Positions 42,298 to 50,300 of a stretch of 64,000 nt of DNA are shown here, one piece after another. Below the pieces are notes generated by a model. The model ran no database searches. It saw only the letters and a list, made by a program, of their open reading frames with translations, and had not been told where the DNA came from. The DNA is taken from positions 1-64,000 of the forward strand of contig JAZMZV010000204.1 of the NCBI GenBank assembly GCA_045586185.1. Direction: 5' to 3'. Each line of letters starts with the position of its first letter. Position 1 is the first letter of the stretch. Origin of the DNA: RUG11551 sp045586185 (lineage in GTDB: Bacteria; Planctomycetota; Planctomycetia; Pirellulales; Thermoguttaceae). A program made the translations under genes and the position numbers.

Positions 42298-44823
42298 ATG
42301 GTTAAAACCTCAATCCGTTCGATCCTTTCCCCTTTAACCCGCAGCAGGATTCTCTTTTCTGTTCTGGCGGTTTTATCGCTTGGAGTCGTTGTCAACGCTC
42401 AAACGGTCGTTCGCACCAACGGCGGAACTGAAACCGCGACCGGCACAGACGTTTCAGTGGTTCAAACCGCCGCCGGCTACGGTGTTGGCGACGTTATGAG
42501 CGTTTCTGGGACGTCTGCAACCAACATTGCGCCTTTTGCCAATTCAGTAAGACTTGAAGGAAATTACAAAGTTATCGATTTTACTGTTCAATCGGCTACC
42601 GCCGGAACCAAACAGTATATCGGCGCAGTTTCTGGCAATCGAAGCTACGTGCTTAAATTGACAAATACAAATTACAATTTTACATTTAAGGATGTTGAAT
42701 TCAAATACAATCAGAATCCTCAGGATAGTTTCGGCATTTTTATAACGATGAATGCTGACAGCGTATCCCCGGTAACGTTAAATCTGGATAATGCTTCGTT
42801 TACAAATTTCCAGGCTCCTGGCGACACGCGTCAAGGCGGGGTAGTTTATACAATGGGCGATTTATCTATCAATGGATCGAATGTCGTTTCCTTTAGTGGA
42901 AATAAAACCGGCACTGGGGGCGCCCTTTTTGGCGCAAAAGCGATAACTATCGATTGTGATGAAATAATCTTTGACAGCAACGCCTGCTATAATTCCGGGG
43001 CAATACGCCATCAGGGCGTTTTGGATATTACCGGTTCAAAGGTTACTTTCAGCAATAACTCTGCCCGAAACAGAGGCGGATCTATTTATGCAACTGCCAA
43101 CGTCAAGATGACAGGAAAGACCAACGCTTCCGAATTTACGTTTAGCGGCAACACTGCAGCTAAAGAAGGCGGCGTAATTTACGCTGAAGCTGATAAAATT
43201 GAGATCAATTGTAACAAAATTACTTTTAGCGACAATTCAGCTTCGGTGGGCGCTGCTATAGCATTAGAAAGAAGCGGCGCTAACGTCAAAACATCAATTA
43301 CAGGCAAAACGGTTACTTTTGACAACAATACTGCTACATCCGGCAACGGCGGCGCTATTCACACACAGGCGTCTGTCGAGATGAAAGGTTCGTCAAGCGA
43401 CGCTGTATTTACCTTTAGCAATAACTCCGCTCCAAACGGCAGCTGCGGCGTCATTGTCGCTGTCGGATCGGTAGATTTTTCGACTGGTTCGTTTATATTC
43501 CAAAACAACACTGCCAATGGAATCGCCGGAGCGATTGAAGCCCGAAAAGCAATTACGTTTTCCGGCGACAACACGTCTGCAATCTTTACTGGCAATACTG
43601 CCGGTACAGACGGAAACGATCTTTATCTGTCAAACGCCAATTCCGTTTTGACTTTCCAGGACGGCGGAACGTATTTCTTCGACGGCGGCATTTATTTGGC
43701 TGACGCCTCTCAGAGTACGGTTATTGACAAAGCTCAAGTAACAATTGCCGGACGCGAAAACGTTACAAACAACAACTATCAGCTTCAAACTGTTAATATT
43801 TCCAACGGAGGCAAGCTGACGGCGAATTTGGACTATATAGATTCTCTTACCGGAACGTTCAACGTCGGAACTGCCGAATCGGAAGGAACGCTGGAATTCA
43901 GCGTCGGCGACGGTTTGTCTAAAACGCTGACTCTGTCCGATACGTTTAATATTTCCGGCTCCGACACCGGTTCTGTTATTAAAGCGGGCGCGGGTACGCT
44001 CACTTTGACGCAAGCGTCTGGATATACCTGTTCTACAACGGTTGAATCTGGAACGCTGGCTCTGTCCGAAGGCGGGACGCTGTACAATCTTACCGGCGGA
44101 AGCATTAACGACGATGGCAGCGTCGCCGTCGCCGCCGCTGTGGACGCGTCTGGAAAAGAACTCACGATTGACAACGCTGTCATGACAACGTTTGTCGGGT
44201 CGATTAAAGCAGCGTCAATTCTAAAGACCGGATACGGAACGTTGAAAATTTATGCAGACGAGGAAAACAAAGTTATCGCGGACACGTTTACGGTTACCGA
44301 CAGCGAGCTGGACTTCAAAGGCTATTTCGAAGGCAGCATTGAAGTTATCAACGACTCGTTCTTCTCCCCCGGCAATTCCATCGGAGAAGCCAACGTTACC
44401 GGCAACGTTTCGTTTATAACCAATGACGCCGATTCAAACGGCTTTGCGTACTTTGAATTCGGCGACTTTATCGGCGCGGACGAGAATCACGACCTTTTAG
44501 TCCTCAGCGCCAGCAGTTTGTTTAATGCCGACGACGAAGCAGGCGTTGTTCTGCTGGACTTTGCAAACGACGACGCTGAGGACTGGGCGTCTTCTGGCGT
44601 AGATTATCTGCTGGTGAAAAACGGCGCGTTTGAAAACGGTAAAGATTACACCTCCTGGCTGATGCCAACGTTAACAGACCTGTTCAGCCTGCAAGGCAAA
44701 GCGGACGGCTTGTATCTGATCGGCTTGGCTGGTCCCGAACCCGGCTCCGGCGTTCCGGAACCGTCGACCTGGGCGCTGTTAGTTCTCGGCGTTACCGGTC
44801 TGCTGTACTGGCGAAAAAGATAG
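42298..44823 (+). CDS. PEP-CTERM-anchored beta-helix surface protein, autotransporter-like
   Basis: 841 residues. GGAG lies about 8 nt before ATG 42298. A signal peptide with a long basic region ends near VVVNAQ (residue ~36). The middle has many polymorphic-outer-membrane-type repeats (FSGNTAAKEGGVIYAE, FSDNSA, FDNNTATSGNGGAIH), which form a right-handed beta-helix. The later part has autotransporter-associated beta-strand segments (GAGTLTLTQASGY, VESGTLALSEGGTLYNL) and the FSPGNSIGEANVTGNV motif. The end is a PEP-CTERM sorting signal: VPEPSTWALLVLG, a hydrophobic helix, then YWRKR. It is exported and then processed or anchored by an exosortase-type system; no exosortase gene is in the window. 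A perfect hairpin follows the stop by 4 nt. Confidence 0.9.
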   Translation: MVKTSIRSILSPLTRSRILFSVLAVLSLGVVVNAQTVVRTNGGTETATGTDVSVVQTAAGYGVGDVMSVSGTSATNIAPFANSVRLEGNYKVIDFTVQSATAGTKQYIGAVSGNRSYVLKLTNTNYNFTFKDVEFKYNQNPQDSFGIFITMNADSVSPVTLNLDNASFTNFQAPGDTRQGGVVYTMGDLSINGSNVVSFSGNKTGTGGALFGAKAITIDCDEIIFDSNACYNSGAIRHQGVLDITGSKVTFSNNSARNRGGSIYATANVKMTGKTNASEFTFSGNTAAKEGGVIYAEADKIEINCNKITFSDNSASVGAAIALERSGANVKTSITGKTVTFDNNTATSGNGGAIHTQASVEMKGSSSDAVFTFSNNSAPNGSCGVIVAVGSVDFSTGSFIFQNNTANGIAGAIEARKAITFSGDNTSAIFTGNTAGTDGNDLYLSNANSVLTFQDGGTYFFDGGIYLADASQSTVIDKAQVTIAGRENVTNNNYQLQTVNISNGGKLTANLDYIDSLTGTFNVGTAESEGTLEFSVGDGLSKTLTLSDTFNISGSDTGSVIKAGAGTLTLTQASGYTCSTTVESGTLALSEGGTLYNLTGGSINDDGSVAVAAAVDASGKELTIDNAVMTTFVGSIKAASILKTGYGTLKIYADEENKVIADTFTVTDSELDFKGYFEGSIEVINDSFFSPGNSIGEANVTGNVSFITNDADSNGFAYFEFGDFIGADENHDLLVLSASSLFNADDEAGVVLLDFANDDAEDWASSGVDYLLVKNGAFENGKDYTSWLMPTLTDLFSLQGKADGLYLIGLAGPEPGSGVPEPSTWALLVLGVTGLLYWRKR

Positions 44824-44827
44824 TAAA

Positions 44828-44860
44828 AGGCGAGCCACGGGTTAACCCCGTGGCTCGCCT
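44828..44860. repeat. Perfect 14-bp hairpin, AGGCGAGCC family
   Basis: AGGCGAGCCACGGG (44828-44841), loop TTAAC, CCCGTGGCTCGCCT (44847-44860). It lies between the convergent PEP-CTERM and patatin genes. There is no T-run. The same outer arms AGGCGAGCC/GGCTCGCCT frame the element at 57650-57741, so this is a dispersed repeat that may double as a terminator. Confidence 0.85.
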
Positions 44861-44907
44861 AAGCGTAACTCCGTTCGCTGCGCTCACTTCGTTACCGCCT
44901 TCCATTC

Positions 44908-45765
44908 TCAATTCTCAGAGCGTAAGAGAAATTCCAGCAAAGCGCTCAGATTTCGTTCGCCCGCAGCTCGACCGGTTTCGTAGACGCGCTGCATTTGGTC
45001 AGGGTCATGGGAGATTCGGGAGATTTCGAGCGGTTGTTCCGGAGCGATGAGAAACGTCTTACCGGACTGCACGCGGGAGTCCAAATAATCCAGCGACGCG
45101 TTGTAGCGTTCGGAGCGGGACTGCATGGCGTCGCAGACTTTCGGCAATCGCCGCAGAAAGGGCTTCCAAAGCTGAAGTTTTCCCTCCTGGGTTTTGCGGT
45201 AACCGCGCGGGCGGGTCGTGATTACGACGTTGCAGTCGTATCCCAGCGACTCGAAATAACGAAGCGGAACAGCGTCGGAAAGACCGCCGTCGAGATACTC
45301 GCCGCCGTCGATTGCCACGGGTCGCGAAACGATCGGCATGGACGCTGACGCCTGCATCCACTTGAACGCTTTTTCGTCAGCGTGATCAATGCGCCGATAC
45401 ACAGGTTCGCCCGTCGCGCAGTCTGTAACAACGAGGTAGAACTCCATCGGGTTTGCGTCAAACGCCTGGGCGTCGAAGACATCCAGCTCCATCGGCAGCT
45501 CGCGGTAACAGAAATCGGCGTTGAAAAGGTCGCCCGTCCTGAAAAACGACCGCCACGAGCAGTAACGCGGATCGCGCGCGAACCGTTTGTTGTAGCGGAT
45601 CACGCGCCCGATCTGACCGCTTTTGTAGTTGCAGCCGAAACACGCTCCAGCCGAAACGCCGATCAGACCGTCGAACCGGACGAGGTTTTCCATCAGAACG
45701 TCGAGAACGCCCGCAGTAAAAAGCCCGCGCATGGCGCCCCCTTCAAGTACAAGCCCGTTTTTCAT
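44908..45765 (-). CDS. Patatin-like phospholipase
   Basis: 285 residues. The patatin blocks are all visible: oxyanion loop LEGGAMRGLFTAGVLDVL at the N-terminus, nucleophile elbow GVSAG (G-x-S-x-G, near residue 38), and the catalytic Asp in DGGLSDAVP. Length and layout match bacterial YjjU-like patatins, serine hydrolases acting on acyl esters of phospholipids or other lipids. It has no signal peptide and is probably cytoplasmic or membrane-peripheral. GAGGAAG precedes the ATG. It is the last gene of a six-gene run (49571 to 44908) and follows the esterase gene by 28 nt. Confidence 0.93.
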   Translation of the reverse strand: MKNGLVLEGGAMRGLFTAGVLDVLMENLVRFDGLIGVSAGACFGCNYKSGQIGRVIRYNKRFARDPRYCSWRSFFRTGDLFNADFCYRELPMELDVFDAQAFDANPMEFYLVVTDCATGEPVYRRIDHADEKAFKWMQASASMPIVSRPVAIDGGEYLDGGLSDAVPLRYFESLGYDCNVVITTRPRGYRKTQEGKLQLWKPFLRRLPKVCDAMQSRSERYNASLDYLDSRVQSGKTFLIAPEQPLEISRISHDPDQMQRVYETGRAAGERNLSALLEFLLRSEN

Positions 45766-45793
45766 TCCGGCTTCCTCATTGATTCTCCTTTTT

Positions 45794-46702
45794 TCAAGGC
45801 ATGTATTTATCGAAGTAGGACATAACCGCCTTATTGAATTCCGCGAGCTTGTCCGGGTCGTTACTCATCCCATGGTTCGAGTTCGGAAAGTCGACGCAGA
45901 CGTGTGGAACGCCGTTCTTTTCCAGCGCCTGGGTCAGGGCGTCGCGGTGGCAGAGCTTTACAAGCCAGTCCTTTCCTCCGTAGGCGTAGATCGTTGGAAC
46001 AGATTTTTCCGTTACAAAGGAAACGGGCGACAGACTGTCCGCAAGCTTTTTGACCTTCGGCTTGTTCACGTACTCGGGTTTGATCTTCTTCCCTACGATG
46101 AAAGAAAGAAGTCCTGCCGAATCATTCGCGCCGAGGGTTTTTTCGCTGAAGTCGGTTGGACCGACAAACTCAAACACGAACGCGATCGGGATGGGCGATT
46201 CTTCGGCTCGGGAGTACGAATAGAGCAGCGCGAGATGCCCGCCCGCCGAAATGCCAGACAATGCGATTTTAGAAGTCTGATAGCCTTCTGCTTCCAGTTT
46301 TTCCTTGATGGCTTTGATGCAGGCGGTAATTTCATCCAGCATCGTGGAAATCGTAACTTCGGGATGTTCTTTGGACAGAAGCGAGTATTCGATCGTAACT
46401 GTTACACAGTTTTGTTTCGCATAATGCTTGCAGGCGAAAGCAATGTCATGTCGGCTGCCGCCTTTCCACGCGCCGCCATGGATGAACAGCGCCAGCCGGA
46501 CAGGGGCGTCTTTCTTCAGGTCTTTCGGGATGTACATATCGTACACGAGGTTCTTTTCTTTGTCATAGACCTGATTAAGAATGGCTTGCCCGTCCTCTTT
46601 CGACCAGGCTTTCTGACCGCCGGCGCAGCCAACTACCAGGATTGACGCAACGATCAGCGCCAGAAACTTACAATAATCCAATAAGCTTTTTCTGAATGTC
46701 AT
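45794..46702 (-). CDS. Lipoprotein alpha/beta hydrolase (BD-FAE/esterase-like)
   Basis: 302 residues from ATG 46700-46702, with AAGGAG about 9 nt upstream; an in-frame start nine codons earlier is less supported. A lipoprotein signal ends in ASILVVGC. The hydrolase has the oxyanion motif HGGAWKGG, the nucleophile elbow GISAGGHLALLYS (G-x-S-x-G-G), a likely acid in YGGKDWLVKL and the His in NSNHGM. This is the layout of the hormone-sensitive-lipase/BD-FAE group acting on ester bonds, for example acetyl or feruloyl groups on glycans. It would face the periplasm from a membrane anchor. It lies mid-operon; the patatin gene follows after 28 nt. Confidence 0.92.
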   Translation of the reverse strand: MTFRKSLLDYCKFLALIVASILVVGCAGGQKAWSKEDGQAILNQVYDKEKNLVYDMYIPKDLKKDAPVRLALFIHGGAWKGGSRHDIAFACKHYAKQNCVTVTIEYSLLSKEHPEVTISTMLDEITACIKAIKEKLEAEGYQTSKIALSGISAGGHLALLYSYSRAEESPIPIAFVFEFVGPTDFSEKTLGANDSAGLLSFIVGKKIKPEYVNKPKVKKLADSLSPVSFVTEKSVPTIYAYGGKDWLVKLCHRDALTQALEKNGVPHVCVDFPNSNHGMSNDPDKLAEFNKAVMSYFDKYMP

Positions 46703-46800
46703 GATCTTTCTCCTTTCTCTGTAATACAAGTTATGGTTATCCTTTCTTGTGTTTTAAGCCGCAAAGGACGCATAGATCGCAAAGGGTTTATCTTGTCGGT

Positions 46801-47283
46801 TCATCGATTTAGGAAAAGCCGAATTCCCCAATACAGGATATTTGCGACCAGTACAGTCAGCATCGTTAGCATAAAATACGGCGACAGGTTTACTCCCTGT
46901 ACAATCTTTATTATTAAATAGGCAAAGATTCCCGTGATGATTACTTTGGTGGAGCTAATGAAGCGCCATGTCAATGTCAACAAACGCGACTGATTTTCCT
47001 TCGTAACCTTGACAGGAACATTCCAAAGTCCAGGAAACTGTTCGACAGTCGTCAAAACGACGACGAGGCCCCACATGCCCGCAACAAGAAACCAAATCGT
47101 GTTCTTGCTTCCATAACCGTCGATTACTCCATTCGCGCCATAATGAACAGGAATGCGATCCGGCAGCGCGGCATAACAACGCCTGACCCAGATTGTAATC
47201 CCGATCAAAACCGCGACGCACAGGATGTCAATAATCCAAACTAGCCACGTGCGCTTCACACTGCAGTCATCATCAAGTTTCAT
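46801..47283 (-). CDS. DUF1648-domain membrane protein
   Basis: 160 residues with about four membrane helices. After the first helix (VWIIDILCVAVLIGITIWV) comes the DUF1648 signature YAALPDRIPVHYGANGVIDGYGSK (L-P-x-x-I-P-x-H-x-x-x-x-G-x-x-D-x-x-G-x-K). DUF1648 is found alone or as the N-terminal part of SdpI-type immunity proteins; this one lacks the rest of SdpI. It has an AGAGG ribosome-binding sequence before the ATG. Role in this operon unknown. Confidence 0.85.
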   Translation of the reverse strand: MKLDDDCSVKRTWLVWIIDILCVAVLIGITIWVRRCYAALPDRIPVHYGANGVIDGYGSKNTIWFLVAGMWGLVVVLTTVEQFPGLWNVPVKVTKENQSRLLTLTWRFISSTKVIITGIFAYLIIKIVQGVNLSPYFMLTMLTVLVANILYWGIRLFLNR

Positions 47284-47359
47284 TGATATCCTCTTTGCGG
47301 CTAAACTAATTCTGCAGAATCCTGTCGCCCTTGTGAGACGAAAAATGTATGCTCATGGT

Positions 47360-48052
47360 TTAGCTATTTGCTATCCTTTTATTTGCCCGTTCGACAAGAC
47401 GCTTGCCCAGATCGTGAGCGTTGGCAAGGTCTGTAGCGAAATGCGTATCGCGGTACGTTCTCTTTTCCTCCTCGGAGAAAATGTTGAAGTCGTAACGTGA
47501 ATAGTCCGTGAACTGGTACGTGTTGCAGATATAGAGGGTTTCCGACGCTCCAAAAACAGCAGCCAGCGTCTGCGTGTTTGCTTCGAGAAGGATTTGATAG
47601 CCGATGTCTTTCATCATGCTTTCAGGACAGTTCATCGTGAAGATATTCGCCGTCTCGATAACCTTGTCGCGGCATACGAGAGGTTTTCCGTCTTCATAAT
47701 GATAACTGTACACCGGGAACGCAAGGCGTTCAAGAAAGGCGCGATACACGCCCGTCGGGAAACTGAAGTATATCGGCGAACCGAGAACAAGTACATCCGC
47801 CTGCCGCGCGCGTTCCAGAACGGGACGCAAGTCGTCTCGAATGGCGCAAACGCCGTTGGTTTTCGCGTTCTTGAGTTTGCAGGCAAAACAGCTTTTACAG
47901 CCCGTAAACGAGAGGTCGTACAGGTTCACGATCTCCGTTTCCGCCCCTGCCTCACGCGCTCCCTCAGCAGCGCTTTCGAGCGCCTTGGCAGTGTTCCACC
48001 CCTTGCGCGGGCTTCCGTTAAAAAACATCGCTAATATTTTTCCGTCTTTCAT
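47360..48052 (-). CDS. Flavodoxin-fold NAD(P)H reductase with Cys cluster
   Basis: 230 residues from ATG 48050-48052 (AAGGAAA upstream); the frame can be extended for 69 more codons, but that part is not protein-like. FMN-binding phosphate loop FFNGSPRKGWNTAKAL at the N-terminus, then a Cys-rich stretch TGCKSCFACKLKNAKTNGVC (C-x2-C-x2-C-x10-C) as in iron-sulfur flavoproteins and related NADPH-dependent FMN reductases, and LVLGSPIYFSFPTGVYRAFLER. It probably reduces a small organic substrate or quinone in the cytoplasm. It is third in the operon, between a Tat-exported metallo-hydrolase gene and the DUF1648 gene. Whether the cysteines hold a cluster is uncertain. Confidence 0.92.
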   Translation of the reverse strand: MKDGKILAMFFNGSPRKGWNTAKALESAAEGAREAGAETEIVNLYDLSFTGCKSCFACKLKNAKTNGVCAIRDDLRPVLERARQADVLVLGSPIYFSFPTGVYRAFLERLAFPVYSYHYEDGKPLVCRDKVIETANIFTMNCPESMMKDIGYQILLEANTQTLAAVFGASETLYICNTYQFTDYSRYDFNIFSEEEKRTYRDTHFATDLANAHDLGKRLVERANKRIANS

Positions 48053-48134
48053 GATTGTTTCCTTGTTACATTGTTTGCCGGGATTCGATACGAGTCGAGC
48101 GCCATTCCCCCGAAACTCGCGCCTCAAACTGATT

Positions 48135-49067
48135 TTATATGATCCTGTCGCCCCAGAAGGCCACGGAGACGTCTTGGCAGCCCGCCTGTTTAGCCTGGAC
48201 GAGCCGCGGGCGGATGAGTCGTTCATCGAGACGGCCGCTATGGTTCTGAGCGTGCCCAAGTTCCCACAGATGACCGAATACGATGCGCTTGGCGTTGACC
48301 TTCTTCACCGCTTTGCGGACGTCGATTCCGCAGCCGGGGAAGAACAGCCACAGGTCAGGGCGTCCCCAGACGGTGTTGAGTTTCGGTTCAGTACCGCGTC
48401 CGCTGTCGCCTGTATGGTAGAGGATGAAGTCGCCGACCTTGATTTCAAACGCCGTCGTGAAATCGATCAAATGTTCGTTGTGGTCGATAAGCGACGTGCG
48501 TATTTCCACGTCTTTGAACTTGAACGTCTTCACGCCGCGAATAAAGCCGCAGTCCTTCTCCCTGTCCTTTACGCCGTTGTTGTTAAGGAAGTTGGATACG
48601 ACCGTCTTTCCCGCGCCGTTCATAGCCCCGTAAAACCCCCGCCGCCAGTGGTCGCCGTGCATGTGGGTGATGAGCGCGAAGTCGAGCAGCGGGGCAAACT
48701 CCACATCACGCCGATGAACAAGATCGATGGAGAAAAGCGATTCGGGCGTCTTGACGATGTATCCCATGTTGTATACGCTCCAAACGGCAGGCGCAGCGCC
48801 CGTTACGACCGTCTCTTTGATCTCACGGAAAACTTTTTCGAACGCCGCTTCAAGTTTCTCCAAAGCAGCGAATCCCCGGGTCTTGCCGTCGCGAAGATAT
48901 GCGCCGTAGTCCTTCGGCGCAACCAGTTCCGTCTCGCGGTTCCATACGGCAATCGCGTCCTCGTGTGCGGCTGCAGCCGCCTGTTCGCCGTACGCGTTCT
49001 TTCCCACAAGGAAGGACGACGTCAACGCCGCGGCGCCAATCGAGCCGATAAATTCACGTCTGTTCAT
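48135..49067 (-). CDS. Tat-exported metallo-beta-lactamase-fold hydrolase
   Basis: 310 residues. The N-terminus NRREFIGSIGAAALTSSFLVG is a twin-arginine signal (R-R-x-F-I-G), so the protein is exported folded, probably with its metals bound. The MBL-fold motif THMHGDHWRRG (H-x-H-x-D-H) is near residue 155. YHTGDSGRG and the final HLWELGHAQNHSG supply further metal ligands. The fold resembles UlaG-like lactonases or hydrolases. AAGGAAA precedes the ATG. It is second in the operon, 75 nt after the SnoaL-like gene. Confidence 0.92.
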   Translation of the reverse strand: MNRREFIGSIGAAALTSSFLVGKNAYGEQAAAAAHEDAIAVWNRETELVAPKDYGAYLRDGKTRGFAALEKLEAAFEKVFREIKETVVTGAAPAVWSVYNMGYIVKTPESLFSIDLVHRRDVEFAPLLDFALITHMHGDHWRRGFYGAMNGAGKTVVSNFLNNNGVKDREKDCGFIRGVKTFKFKDVEIRTSLIDHNEHLIDFTTAFEIKVGDFILYHTGDSGRGTEPKLNTVWGRPDLWLFFPGCGIDVRKAVKKVNAKRIVFGHLWELGHAQNHSGRLDERLIRPRLVQAKQAGCQDVSVAFWGDRII

Positions 49068-49142
49068 GAAGTTGGATTTCCTTTCATGAGATTATGCCTT
49101 AATGGCAGGGTTCTCTTCGTTGTAAAGTTACAGAGATTTCTG

Positions 49143-49571
49143 CTATTTAATCGCTCCTATGCCTTGCAGGATTCCAGCAATGCCAACGCCCGCGACGTCG
49201 TCGATTATCAGACCGTCGTCGTCGAACTTGTAGAAGTTCATAACGGTCGTAGAGAACTTGCGACCGTTGGGCTGAATGCCCGCGAACGGCTGCGAGCCGG
49301 TAAACGTCCCGGAACAAGTCCATTGTACGGCGACTGTATATTCGTCAGCAACCATGTCCTCATGCTTCCATTGCACGTCGGGGAAACTCGCCCTCATCAT
49401 CGTTACGACGCTCAAGTACCCCTCCGCCCCCATGAGCGGTTCGGGTGAGACCGGAGTCTTGAATGCGGCTTTTGCGGAAATGAGCTTGTTTCCCAATTCC
49501 AGGTCGTTTGTGTTGATGCACTTCTCAAAAAGGCGCATGGTTTCTCGATTTCTTTCAATGCGTTGATTCAT
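49143..49571 (-). CDS. SnoaL-like ester cyclase family protein
   Basis: 142 residues from ATG 49569-49571, with AAGGAAAA about 7 nt upstream; 34 further upstream codons are open but not protein-like. The sequence RNRETMRLFEKCINTNDLELGNKLIS, then GAEGYLSVVTMMRASFPDVQW and WTCSGTFTGSQPFAGIQPNGRKFSTTVMNFYKFDDDGLI, is typical of the SnoaL/NTF2-like polyketide cyclase-like group. These small alpha+beta barrels bind hydrophobic substrates. First gene of the six-gene run, behind the promoter at 49827-49855. Confidence 0.9.
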   Translation of the reverse strand: MNQRIERNRETMRLFEKCINTNDLELGNKLISAKAAFKTPVSPEPLMGAEGYLSVVTMMRASFPDVQWKHEDMVADEYTVAVQWTCSGTFTGSQPFAGIQPNGRKFSTTVMNFYKFDDDGLIIDDVAGVGIAGILQGIGAIK

Positions 49572-49826
49572 AATAGTTTTCCTTGATCGCGTCCGTGTGG
49601 ATGTGATAGCTGATCTTTGCCAGTTCTTGCTTCGCGCATAAGTTCCGCCATAACGACCTGACTGGGTAATCATGCCGATGGCGTTCGTTTCTGTTATCCA
49701 TTTTGTCGGACTGAGGATAAAGTGTCCAGTAAACTCTAACCATACCGAATTCGATAGGGTTAAAATCCGGGTTATAGAGCGTATCCCTCTCTCAATTTTC
49801 GGGGTTCATTCAGTAACCGTATTTAG

Positions 49827-49855
49827 ATTATACCCGCACGCTAGGAATATGTCAA
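49827..49855 (-). promoter_or_regulatory. Perfect consensus promoter of the six-gene run
   Basis: Minus-strand TTGACA (49850-49855), 17-nt spacer, TATAAT (49827-49832), an exact match to the sigma-70-type consensus. It gives a leader of about 250 nt before the ATG at 49571. Confidence 0.75.
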
Positions 49856-49948
49856 TTCAGTTTTACAGAGATTTCGAGAAAAAACTTCGGCGGATTTTAT
49901 CCGCGCCCCGGTTTGATTATTGGCTACGTCGTAGTACCCAAACGGGTA

Positions 49949-50106
49949 AAAGCGACCAACGGGAGCGGGGTTTGGTAGACGCGCGGGTGCGAAGCCGCAC
50001 GGGCGAGAGGATGATGTTTTGCCATCGAATAAGCTGATTTCGGGGCTATCGGCTTCCAATCAGGAACCGACCTTGTCGGCGCGGATTGGGAGCGGCGCCT
50101 CGCCGC
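49949..50106. repeat. Dispersed repeat block shared with the HzsA-related gene
   Basis: Three segments here are repeated 3-4 kb downstream inside a gene: 49950-49968 matches 54029-54047; the 25-nt segment 50055-50079 is identical to 53121-53145; and 50081-50106 matches 54070-54095 with one difference. The last contains the hairpin GCGGCG-CCT-CGCCGC. Confidence 0.9.
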
Positions 50107-50214
50107 GGCGGACAGTATGTCCGCGAACCCGCAGGTCTGATGTTTCTTGCTGCGAAAAAGATTATTGGAGGCTTCCGCCACAAAGCGCTCATCTTTGTTT
50201 TTCTCTCTACCGTC

Positions 50215-50243
50215 TTGACATTCAATTTTCGACCAAGTATAAT
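50215..50243 (+). promoter_or_regulatory. Perfect consensus promoter of the glycosidase gene
   Basis: TTGACA (50215-50220), 17-nt spacer, TATAAT (50238-50243), about 57 nt before the ATG at 50301. It is back to back with the minus-strand consensus promoter. Confidence 0.8.
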
Positions 50244-50300
50244 AATCTTATAATTGCTCAATGCAAATAACCCAATTCCTCCCCAGCAAGGAGAATCCCT

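Larger units (their letters stand above)
49572..50300. other. Divergent intergenic region with promoters and dispersed repeats
   Basis: About 730 nt between the divergent operon (minus) and the glycosidase gene (plus). It contains perfect promoters for both sides and, between them (about 49930-50150), a block of dispersed repeat copies with several hairpins, parts of which recur exactly inside the HzsA-related gene. No convincing gene was found here; short open frames on both strands look like shadows of repeats. Confidence 0.6.

Noticed and set aside
46733..46800. Small plus-strand gene between the DUF1648 and esterase genes
   Set aside because: The short frame runs antisense into the DUF1648 gene and has no protein-like features.
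47841..49448. Plus-strand open frame of 535 codons
   Set aside because: It covers two well-recognised minus-strand genes (flavoprotein and MBL hydrolase) and has no recognisable domain.
49930..50150. Small genes in the divergent intergenic region
   Set aside because: Open frames here consist of dispersed repeat segments, lack ribosome-binding sites and overlap on both strands.
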